A stretch of DNA of 64,000 nt from Marivivens aquimaris (GTDB lineage Bacteria > Pseudomonadota > Alphaproteobacteria > Rhodobacterales > Rhodobacteraceae): the NCBI RefSeq assembly GCF_015220045.1, contig NZ_JADBGB010000001.1, forward strand, positions 1,393,001-1,457,000, written 5' to 3'. The position numbers and the translations under genes were made by a program. The notes beneath the pieces are model-generated. The model worked only from the letters and a program-made list of their open reading frames with translations. It was not told the DNA's origin and did no database searches. Within the stretch, counting starts at the first letter, position 1; each line of letters starts with the position of its first letter. Shown one piece after another: positions 18,488 through 25,657 of the stretch.

Positions 18488-18987
18488 CAGACAAAGACCA
18501 CGTCGTCTTCGCCCACGGGTTCGAAATCATCCGCGCCGTGGCCCATATCGCCGCCGCGCCATGCGTCGAGGTAGCGGCGCACGGTCAGGATGCCGTCCTG
18601 CCCGCCGTCGATCACGAAACTTAGCGGCGAAGCACCGTTGAACACCGTGCCCTGATGCGGGTTTTGCAGCCAGACGTGGCCCTGCGCGGGGTCGGAGAAC
18701 AGGATCGCGAGCGATTTGTAGATGCCGAGCACGCCCGACAGCCGCAGCAACGTATCAAGCGGCAGCGACAGCGCAGCGCCCTCGCCCGCTTTCTTCATCC
18801 AGAGGTGATAGGTGGACCGCCCCGGCTCTCCGAGGATCGCGATACGGTCGCGCTCGCTCAGGCTCCATTCGTCCGCGATGTTCTTGAACGTGCGCAAAGA
18901 CGGCCCGCTCACACGAGCGCGGTCGTCTTTCTGGATCGTCTGGAACGCATAAAGCGGACCCGAATGCGGGAATTGGACAAGCTGCAT
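18487..18987 (-). CDS. Xre/MbcA/ParS-type antitoxin
   Basis: The 166-residue partner of the RES toxin. The N-terminal half resembles the Xre-like helical DNA-binding region (LSERDRIAILGEPGRSTYHLW, LDTLLRLSGVLGIYKSLAILF). The C-terminal half has the MbcA/ParS toxin-binding region (WLQNPHQGTVFNGASPLSFVIDGG). The start codon is preceded by ACGGAGG. It is expected to neutralise the toxin and repress its own promoter through the palindrome at 19019-19034. Confidence 0.9.
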   Translation of the reverse strand: MQLVQFPHSGPLYAFQTIQKDDRARVSGPSLRTFKNIADEWSLSERDRIAILGEPGRSTYHLWMKKAGEGAALSLPLDTLLRLSGVLGIYKSLAILFSDPAQGHVWLQNPHQGTVFNGASPLSFVIDGGQDGILTVRRYLDAWRGGDMGHGADDFEPVGEDDVVFV

Positions 18988-19057
18988 GGCGGCCTCCGTT
19001 GTTCAGGATTGAATATAATGTCCAATATTGGACAAATCAACCCTGACGGAGGCCGCC
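18988..19057. repeat. 12-bp inverted repeat flanking the toxin-antitoxin promoter
   Basis: GGCGGCCTCCGT (18988-18999) and ACGGAGGCCGCC (19046-19057) are exact inverted copies on either side of the promoter. The left arm contains the antitoxin Shine-Dalgarno. The right arm starts 8 bp beyond the paoC stop, so both arms are present only in RNA read through from the paoABC operon. Confidence 0.75.
19012..19040 (-). promoter_or_regulatory. Toxin-antitoxin promoter with operator in the spacer
   Basis: On the minus strand, -35 TTGATT (19035-19040) and -10 TATATT (19012-19017) are separated by exactly 17 bp. The spacer is filled by the perfect 16-bp palindrome TGTCCAATATTGGACA (19019-19034). A bound antitoxin would block RNA polymerase directly. 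One further copy of the half-site ATTGGACA lies at 18972-18979, inside the first codons of the antitoxin gene. Confidence 0.8.
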
Positions 19058-19065
19058 GTGCCGTT

Positions 19066-21243
19066 TTATATGGCGCCCAGACCAGCCATCACCTTGTCCG
19101 GCGTGGCGGGGAAGCTGCGCACGCGCACACCGCAGGCATTATAGATCGCGTTCAACACCGCAGCGCCAGCGCCGGAAATGCCCAGCTCGCCCACGCCCTT
19201 CGCCTGAATGGGGTTCGCGTAGTCGTCGCGTTCCTCCAGCAGAATGGTGTCGATCTGCTCGGGCACATCGGCGTGCGAAGCGACGTGATAGTTCGCCAGA
19301 TCGCGGGTGATGATGTGACCCGTGCGCGGGTCGTGCGCGGCCTCTTCGGTCAGCGCCGCGCCGATGCCCCAGATCATCCCGCCGACAAGCTGCGACTTCG
19401 CGGTTTTCTCGTTCAGGATGCGGCCCGCTCCGAACACACCGAGCATACGGCGCACGCGGACCTCGCCGCTTACCTCGTTGACGGCGACCTCGGCGAAGTG
19501 AGCACCGAAGCCCGAGGACAGGTGATCCTCCGACGTCTGGCCCTTTTCGATCTCGCCCACGGCAGAGAGCGGCGCGTCAAGCAGGTCTGTCAGCGCGGTG
19601 GTCTTGCCACCCGCCGTGACTTGACCGTCCTTGAGGGTGAAATCATTCGCACCGCACTTCGCCGCGATCTCCTCGCGGATGGACTGGCACGCGAGGAACA
19701 CGGCGGAACCCGTTGAACTTGCACCGAAAGAGCCGCCGGAGCCGGACGCTTCGGGATAGTCCGTATCGGCCAGTCGCACTTCGACGTTCTCGATCGGCAG
19801 GCCCAATGCCTCCGCCGTGATCTGCGCGAAAATCGTGTAGGAGCCGGTGCCGATGTCCGTCATGTCGGTCTCCACCACAGCCTTGTCTCCATCAAGCGTC
19901 ACGCGGGCTTTGGCGGGCAGCAGCATGTTCTTGCGGGCCGCCGAGGCGACGCCCATGCCGATCAACCACTCGCCTTCGCGGCGGGCACCGTTGGCCTTGC
20001 GGTCCTTCCAGCCGAACTCCTGCGCGCCGCGTTTCAGCGCCTCGGTGAGCGAATGCGCGGTGAACGGCACGCCGCTATCAGGGTCGCGCTCGGGCACGTT
20101 TTGCAGGCGCAGTTTGACAGGACACATTCCCAGCCGCTCGGCCAGTTCATCCATCGCGACCTCAAGGCCGAGCATTCCGACCGCCTCGCCCGGCGCGCGG
20201 ACAGAGCCCGACGGCGTGCGGTGATTGCGCGACACCGTTTGCTTCATCTTGCGGTTCGGCGCGGCGTAGAGGAACTGGCTCGCCTGCGACGTCGGCTCGG
20301 TAAAGCCCTCGCCTTTGAGGTTCGAGACCAGATCGTCGTGGCCGATGCTGGTGATCGTCCCATCGGAACGCGCACCGAGGCGCACGCGCTGTTCAGTCTC
20401 TGTCCGGCGCAGAACGGCGTCGAACACGGTCTGGCGGGGCATGATGACGCGCACGGGGCGGCCCAGTTCACGCGCGGCAATCGCGGCAGACACCGCATCC
20501 GCACCGATCCCCAGTTTAGAGCCGAACCCGCCGCCCACGTAAGGCGCAAGGATCCGGACGTTTTCGGGGTCGATCCCCACCGCGTCCGCGATTTCATTGC
20601 GGTTGAATTTCAGCATTTGCAGGCTGCTTTGCAGCAGCAACTTGCCGTCATTCCACTGTGCGACCGAGCCGTGCAGCTCCATCGCGGCAGAGACCTGCGC
20701 TTCGGTGGTGTAGATCTCGTCCACGGTCACATCCGCGCGGCCCATATCGGCTTCCAGATCGCCCGCGTCGGGACCGCCTTGATCCTCCTGAGGGGCGGCT
20801 TTCGGATCGACCAGCGCGCCCTCTTCGTCGTAGCTGACCTTGATCGCCAGCGCGGCGTCGCGGGCCGCTTCGAAGGTTTCGGCGACGACCAGACCGATGG
20901 GCTGGCTGTGATAGTGGACCTCGCAATCGGGCTGCACGGGGGCCTCATTGGCCATACCCTGCGCGTTGTTGCGGATGAATTTCGGGCCATGGAACAGACC
21001 AAGATAACCGTCGATCTGTTTGGCGACGCTTTCGTCAAAGCCCGTCACCTTGCCCTTGGTGATCCCCGCCCGCAGCAGAACGCCGTGCGCCATTCCGTCG
21101 GGGTGGTTATCGCCCGCATAAGTCGCGCTGCCGCTGACTTTCTTCGGGCCTTCGGTGCGGGAAATGCCCTTGCCGAGGATGCCCTGACGGGTCTCGTCCA
21201 GAACGCGCGGCTGCGGGGCGTCCATTTTCAGATGCTTGTTCAT
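19066..21243 (-). CDS. paoC: PaoC-like molybdenum-cofactor subunit of aldehyde oxidoreductase
   Basis: This 725-residue catalytic subunit belongs to the xanthine-oxidase family. Motifs include GKGISRTEGPKKVSGSATYA near the N-terminus, YVGGGFGSKLG, and GSGGSFGASSTGSA. The C-terminal KGVGELGISGAG places the base-catalyst glutamate at E686. The length is close to E. coli PaoC (732). It is the last gene of a three-gene operon with FAD and 2Fe-2S subunits, joined by 4-bp overlaps. It would oxidise aldehydes with molybdopterin cytosine dinucleotide. Isoquinoline- or nicotinate-type hydroxylases are less likely because of the PaoB-like iron-sulphur insert next door. Confidence 0.88.
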   Translation of the reverse strand: MNKHLKMDAPQPRVLDETRQGILGKGISRTEGPKKVSGSATYAGDNHPDGMAHGVLLRAGITKGKVTGFDESVAKQIDGYLGLFHGPKFIRNNAQGMANEAPVQPDCEVHYHSQPIGLVVAETFEAARDAALAIKVSYDEEGALVDPKAAPQEDQGGPDAGDLEADMGRADVTVDEIYTTEAQVSAAMELHGSVAQWNDGKLLLQSSLQMLKFNRNEIADAVGIDPENVRILAPYVGGGFGSKLGIGADAVSAAIAARELGRPVRVIMPRQTVFDAVLRRTETEQRVRLGARSDGTITSIGHDDLVSNLKGEGFTEPTSQASQFLYAAPNRKMKQTVSRNHRTPSGSVRAPGEAVGMLGLEVAMDELAERLGMCPVKLRLQNVPERDPDSGVPFTAHSLTEALKRGAQEFGWKDRKANGARREGEWLIGMGVASAARKNMLLPAKARVTLDGDKAVVETDMTDIGTGSYTIFAQITAEALGLPIENVEVRLADTDYPEASGSGGSFGASSTGSAVFLACQSIREEIAAKCGANDFTLKDGQVTAGGKTTALTDLLDAPLSAVGEIEKGQTSEDHLSSGFGAHFAEVAVNEVSGEVRVRRMLGVFGAGRILNEKTAKSQLVGGMIWGIGAALTEEAAHDPRTGHIITRDLANYHVASHADVPEQIDTILLEERDDYANPIQAKGVGELGISGAGAAVLNAIYNACGVRVRSFPATPDKVMAGLGAI

Positions 21244-22259
21244 GCGATTTCTCCCACGCGGTCGGAGCCGACGGATGCTTCGCGCAGGCCCGTGACTTCG
21301 GACATGACGGCGATCAGCGCGCGGCGGGTCATTGTGGTTTTAAAAGCGTTGCCTTCGTCGGTGATCGCGGCAGTGAGCAGCAGGTCAGCCGCATCACCAA
21401 AGAGCTCCGCGCTGGGTTCTTTGCCATTGAGGAAGGCGTTCACGTCGAGGTCCGCCCAGGGCCGCGAGCCGATGCCGCCGAACGCGACGGATGCGTTCTG
21501 GATCAGCCCGTGTTCGACGGTGGCAACCGCCGCGACCGACACCAGTGCAAAGGCATAGGACGCGCGGTCGCGGATTTTGCGGTAGCTCTGCACGCCGACG
21601 ACCGGCTTGGGCAGGATGACGGCGGTGATAATCTCGCCGTCCTTGAGGGTCGTTTCGATATCCGGACGGTCCCCCGGCAGTTGGTAGAAATCGTCCATCG
21701 CGAGGTGATAGATGTCGCCATTCTTGCGGCGGATCTCAATCATCGCGTTCAGCGCCCGCAGTGCCACAGCCATGTCCGATGGGTGCGCCGCGCGGCAGTC
21801 TTCGGACGTGCCGAGGATCGCCAGCATCCGCGACACGCCGCCTTTAGCCGAGCATCCCGCGCCCGGCTCGCGTTTGTTGCAGGCCATCTCGGGGTCATAG
21901 AAATAGGGACAGCGCGTGCGTTGCAGGAGGTTACCGCCCGTCGTTGCCTTGTTGCGGATCTGGCCCGACGCGCCTGCCAGCAGAGCGCGCGACAGCACCG
22001 GATAGCCCGTGCGAATGCGCGGATCGGCGGCCAGATCGGCGTTCTTCACCAGCGTTCCGATGCGCAGGCCCTCGCCCTCGGGTTCGATCTTGTCGAGGCC
22101 CGGAATGCGGGTGATGTCGACCACCTTGTCAGGGGCCATCACCTGAAGTTTCATCAAATCGAGAAGGTTGGTACCCCCCGCGATAATCTCGGACTTTTCA
22201 TCGAGCGCACCGGCGGCGGAAATCAAATCGTTTGCGCGGACATAATCGAACGGCTTCAT
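21240..22259 (-). CDS. paoB: PaoB-like FAD-binding subunit with a 4Fe-4S insert
   Basis: The 339-residue subunit carries electrons from the molybdenum site to the acceptor. IIAGGTNLLDLMK (26-38) and TTGGNLLQ (107-114) are the FAD motifs. Between them and the C-terminal domain are four cysteines, C117, C127, C136 and C155, spaced as in E. coli PaoB, where an insert binds an extra 4Fe-4S cluster. The start overlaps the paoA stop by 4 bp and its stop overlaps paoC by 4 bp. Confidence 0.88.
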   Translation of the reverse strand: MKPFDYVRANDLISAAGALDEKSEIIAGGTNLLDLMKLQVMAPDKVVDITRIPGLDKIEPEGEGLRIGTLVKNADLAADPRIRTGYPVLSRALLAGASGQIRNKATTGGNLLQRTRCPYFYDPEMACNKREPGAGCSAKGGVSRMLAILGTSEDCRAAHPSDMAVALRALNAMIEIRRKNGDIYHLAMDDFYQLPGDRPDIETTLKDGEIITAVILPKPVVGVQSYRKIRDRASYAFALVSVAAVATVEHGLIQNASVAFGGIGSRPWADLDVNAFLNGKEPSAELFGDAADLLLTAAITDEGNAFKTTMTRRALIAVMSEVTGLREASVGSDRVGEIA

Positions 22260-22768
22260 TCCGCGGCCTCCTTCTCGGCGACACTGCTGATTGCCTTGCG
22301 GATGAAGGGGTACGCCGAACAGCGGCAGAGGTTGCCGCTCATGCGCTCAGCGATTTCCGCGTCCGACAGGTCTGCTCCGCCGTTCAGGTCGGCGCTGACG
22401 TGGGAGGGCATCCCCTCGGCGGCCTCGTTCAGCATACCCGTCGCGGACATGATCTGACCGGGGGTGCAGTATCCGCACTGGAAGCCGTCGCACTCAACGA
22501 ACGCGGCCTGAAGGTCGTTCAGATTGTCCTCCGCGCCCAGCCCTTCGATCGTGGTGATCTCGTCCCCGTCATGCATCGCAGCGAGCGTCAGGCAGGAGTT
22601 GATGCGGCGACCGTTGACCAGCACCGTGCAGGCGCCGCACTGGCCGTGATCGCAGCCTTTTTTGGTGCCTGTAAGGCGTAGATCATCGCGTAGCGCGTCG
22701 AGCAGAGACGTGCGGGGATCGAGGTCCAGAGACCGTTCCTCGCCGTTGACCGTCATTCGAATATCCAT
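22256..22768 (-). CDS. paoA: PaoA-like 2Fe-2S subunit
   Basis: The 170-residue subunit has the plant-ferredoxin-type cluster (C39, C44, C47, C59 in KKGCDHGQCGACTVLV and following) and a second cluster with CGYCTPGQ and CRC. E. coli PaoA begins with a Tat signal; this protein does not, so the complex is expected in the cytoplasm. ATG at 22768 has a GGAAGG ribosome site six bases upstream and is preferred over an in-frame start 30 bp further out. Confidence 0.9.
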   Translation of the reverse strand: MDIRMTVNGEERSLDLDPRTSLLDALRDDLRLTGTKKGCDHGQCGACTVLVNGRRINSCLTLAAMHDGDEITTIEGLGAEDNLNDLQAAFVECDGFQCGYCTPGQIMSATGMLNEAAEGMPSHVSADLNGGADLSDAEIAERMSGNLCRCSAYPFIRKAISSVAEKEAAE

Positions 22769-22872
22769 GGGAAACCTTCCGAGAGAGCTGGCGTTCATCG
22801 GCGCGCAAAATGAGCGCAGTCCGACATGCGTTCGGAAGAAAACCCGATCAATTCACGATTGTTCCCGAAGGA

Positions 22873-24300
22873 TTATCCAAACCAGTCGACAGAGGTCCGC
22901 AGATCGGCGGAAAGCTGTCGCTCCGCCTCCGCCTGCCGCGCGGGGTCGGGGATGCGGAGCAGGTAGGACGGGTGGAGCGTAATCAGCACGTTCGTGCCGT
23001 CCGCCGCGCGTTCGATTTTGCCCCGCCGCGCCAGCAGCCCGTCGCCCGATCCCGTCAGCGCATAGGCGGCGGTCGCCCCCATCGCGACGATCAGGTCGGG
23101 CTTCACCTCCTGCCGTTCGAAATCGAGCCACCATTTGCAGTGGTCGATTTCCGAATTGTTGGGGCGGGAGTGGATTCGCCGCTTGCCGCGCGGCTGGAAT
23201 TTGAAATGCTTCACCGCGTTGGTCACATAGGCATCCTTGCGGTCCAGCCCCGCGACCTGCGCACAGGCATCGAACTTCTGCCCCGCCGGCCCAACGAAGG
23301 GACGGCCCGCCAGATCCTCCTGATCGCCCGGTTGTTCGCCGACGATCATCAGCCGCGCACCCCGCCGCCCCTCGCCCGCGACGCCTTGGGTCGCATGGCA
23401 GCCGATGGGGCAGCGGCGGCAGGCGTCGAGCGCGGGCTTCAGCGTCTCCAGCGTCAGATCGCCCATGCCTTCGGGTTTGCGAAGGGTCTCGGTGATCTTG
23501 GCCGCGCGCTGCGGCGGGATGGTCGGCATCGCCTCCTGCATGGCGATGGCGCGGGCGGGCGCGGTGCGGATCAGTTCGGGAATCAGCCGCGCTTCGGGCA
23601 GGTTTTTCCAGTATTTCTTCGGCATCTCCGAAGTCATCGCGCTGACCATCAGGCGCGCGGGATTGAAGATGTTGGCGAAATACGCGCGCCAGAGGTCTTC
23701 GGTCGCGTCCTCGGGTGGCGGGGTCAGATCGCGGGTTTCCTCCAGCGACAGGTCGCCCTTTTCGAACCGCGCAGTGATGGTCGGCGTCTTGATGATCCAG
23801 TCCATATCGCCAAAGCGTTTGGCAAAGAACGGGACCGCTTTTTCCACGATGGGATGTTCCGGTTCAAACCACGCGGCAAAGGCGCGGCGGTTGGCACCTT
23901 CGGGCGTCACCTCGCGGAACCGGACGAAGGCGTGCATCTTGTGGACGTCGCGGCGCACGGCCTTTTCCTGATGCAGCACTTTGTTGAGCATCGCGTCAGA
24001 GCGGTCGCCCCAGCGCACCTCTCCCTTCGCCAGCCGCAGGATCAGCGCGTAGCCCCGCGCGAACCGCTCGGGGTCAGCGTGGTAGAGCGCCGTTTCAAGA
24101 CAGGAAATCGCGTCCTTGTGCAGTCGCAGTTCAATCGGCTGGCCGACGGGGGCGGCGCCGGTCGAGCCGAACAGATCGCCTCCGCCTTCGCCCACGCGCC
24201 ACAGAACATCCTCCGCCCTGACGCCTTGCAGCGCGAGCATCCGCGCCTCCTTGCGCCACGCGGCGACGGTGCCGATCCGTGGAAGCGACACCGTCCGCAT
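22873..24300 (-). CDS. udgX: DUF4130 plus UdgX-type uracil-DNA glycosylase fusion
   Basis: The 475-residue protein joins an N-terminal DUF4130-like domain (about 1-265) to a C-terminal UdgX-type uracil-DNA glycosylase. UdgX motifs are GEQPGDQED (321-329) and KRRIHSRP (373-380); the histidine H377 is the residue known in UdgX to form a covalent bond with DNA at the excised uracil site. VMGATAAYAL-like and HPSYLLRI segments follow. The start at 24300 shares one base with the stop of the upstream radical-SAM gene (TGATG), so the pair is co-translated. This gene pairing is a recognised but poorly understood DNA-repair or DNA-modification module. Confidence 0.9.
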   Translation of the reverse strand: MRTVSLPRIGTVAAWRKEARMLALQGVRAEDVLWRVGEGGGDLFGSTGAAPVGQPIELRLHKDAISCLETALYHADPERFARGYALILRLAKGEVRWGDRSDAMLNKVLHQEKAVRRDVHKMHAFVRFREVTPEGANRRAFAAWFEPEHPIVEKAVPFFAKRFGDMDWIIKTPTITARFEKGDLSLEETRDLTPPPEDATEDLWRAYFANIFNPARLMVSAMTSEMPKKYWKNLPEARLIPELIRTAPARAIAMQEAMPTIPPQRAAKITETLRKPEGMGDLTLETLKPALDACRRCPIGCHATQGVAGEGRRGARLMIVGEQPGDQEDLAGRPFVGPAGQKFDACAQVAGLDRKDAYVTNAVKHFKFQPRGKRRIHSRPNNSEIDHCKWWLDFERQEVKPDLIVAMGATAAYALTGSGDGLLARRGKIERAADGTNVLITLHPSYLLRIPDPARQAEAERQLSADLRTSVDWFG

Positions 24301-25526
24301 CAGAAGAGGCTCAGCTGCTCGGGCGCAGGCGCGAATTTGGCCCGCAGGTTGTCCGCATCCAGCATTCGCGGCGTCCACCCCGGCAGCGTGATGAACGGCT
24401 GCGCATGTTTGAGAACACACCCGATAGCGAGGAGGTCTTCGTACCGCAGCGTGCGATGTTTGCGCGCCGCGACGATCCGCTGGACCGAGCGTGTTCCGAA
24501 GCCAGGCACGCGGAGCAACATCTCCTTCGTGGCGCGGTTCACATCAACAGGAAACTGTTCGCGGTGGCCCAGCGCCCACGCGAGTTTGGGATCGACCTCA
24601 AGGTCAAGCATCCCCGTTTTCGGCGCGATCTCCTTGGCGTCGAACCCGTAGAACCGCATCAGCCAATCCGCCTGATAGAGCCGGTGTTCACGCTGCAATG
24701 GCGGGCGGATCAGGGGCAGCATTTTGGACGCGTCTGGGATGGGCGAGAACGCCGAGTAATAGACCCGCCGCAGCCCGTAGCCCGAATAGAGCGTCGAGGC
24801 GTTCGTCAGGATCGACGCGTCATTGGCCCCGTCCGCGCCGACGATCATCTGGGTGGATTGTCCCGCAGGCGCAAAGCGTTTGGCCTTGCGGCCACGGAAC
24901 GTCTTTTCCTTGGCCGCCTCGCCTTGGGTTTTCACGAAGGCCATCGCCTGCTTGATCTCGGAGGCGGACTTTTCGGGCGCGTAGTCGCTGAGCCCCTTCT
25001 CCGTCGGAAGCTCCACGTTGATCGACAGACGGTCCGCCCAGCGCCCTGCCTCGTCAATGAGTTCCGGCGAGGCGTCGGGGATGGTCTTAAGGTGGATGTA
25101 TCCGCGAAAGTTCTCCTGCTCGCGCAGTGTCCGCGCGATCCGCACCATGTCGGCCATCGTGTCGTCGGGCGATTTAATGATGCCAGAGGACAGGAACAGC
25201 CCTTCGATATAGTTCCGGCGGTAGAACTCGATGGTCAGGTGGACGACTTCCTCGACCGTGAAGCGCGCCCGTTCCACCCGAGACGATACGCGGTTCACGC
25301 AGTAAGCGCAGTCGTAGATGCAGAAGTTCGTCATCAGGATCTTCAGCAGCGAGATACACCGCCCATCAGGCGCATAGGCGTGACAGATGCCCGCGCCGCC
25401 GGATGATCCGAGGCCCTTGCCGTCTTTCGAATTGCGTTTCTGCCCGCCCGATGATGCGCAGGACGCGTCGTATTTCGCCGCATCCGCGAGAATCTCGAGC
25501 TTTTCCAACAGTGATTTTCTTGCCAT
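24300..25526 (-). CDS. Radical SAM protein of the UdgX-linked DNA repair/modification family
   Basis: The 408-residue protein carries the 4Fe-4S radical-SAM triad C69, C73, C76 in CIYDCAYC and an extra cysteine-bearing N-terminal region (ASCASSGG, GICHAYAPDGRC). Near the C-terminus, LLRVPGFGTRSVQRIVAAR is a helix-hairpin-helix DNA-binding motif. This family is typically encoded next to the UdgX fusion, as here. The reaction is not established. ATG at 25526 is the first codon of the conserved region; it has no Shine-Dalgarno, and a sigma-70-like promoter ends exactly in front of it, implying a leaderless transcript under LexA control. Confidence 0.9.
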   Translation of the reverse strand: MARKSLLEKLEILADAAKYDASCASSGGQKRNSKDGKGLGSSGGAGICHAYAPDGRCISLLKILMTNFCIYDCAYCVNRVSSRVERARFTVEEVVHLTIEFYRRNYIEGLFLSSGIIKSPDDTMADMVRIARTLREQENFRGYIHLKTIPDASPELIDEAGRWADRLSINVELPTEKGLSDYAPEKSASEIKQAMAFVKTQGEAAKEKTFRGRKAKRFAPAGQSTQMIVGADGANDASILTNASTLYSGYGLRRVYYSAFSPIPDASKMLPLIRPPLQREHRLYQADWLMRFYGFDAKEIAPKTGMLDLEVDPKLAWALGHREQFPVDVNRATKEMLLRVPGFGTRSVQRIVAARKHRTLRYEDLLAIGCVLKHAQPFITLPGWTPRMLDADNLRAKFAPAPEQLSLF

Positions 25527-25561
25527 GTGTTCACTATATGTTCTCGCCGCATAACGCGCAA
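25526..25561 (-). promoter_or_regulatory. LexA-controlled, apparently leaderless promoter
   Basis: Read on the minus strand, -35 TTGCGC (25556-25561) and -10 TATAGT (25533-25538) are separated by 17 bp. Seven bases after the -10 is the A of the radical-SAM ATG at 25526. The plus-strand sequence GTTCACTATATGTTC (25529-25543) is a perfect alphaproteobacterial SOS box, GTTC-N7-GTTC, covering the -10. LexA bound here would block the promoter until DNA damage. Confidence 0.85.
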
Positions 25562-25657
25562 GATTTCCGCCATCCCAAGAGCGTGATGAAAACTTCACGG
25601 AACCGATGGCGCGGGCATCCGTTGGTCTACGAGTTTTTCCAGAACCAGAGCATTGCC

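Noticed and set aside
25403..25657. Longer N-terminus for the YdeP-like gene
   Set aside because: The extra 85 codons are antisense to the radical-SAM gene and cross its promoter; family length supports 25658.
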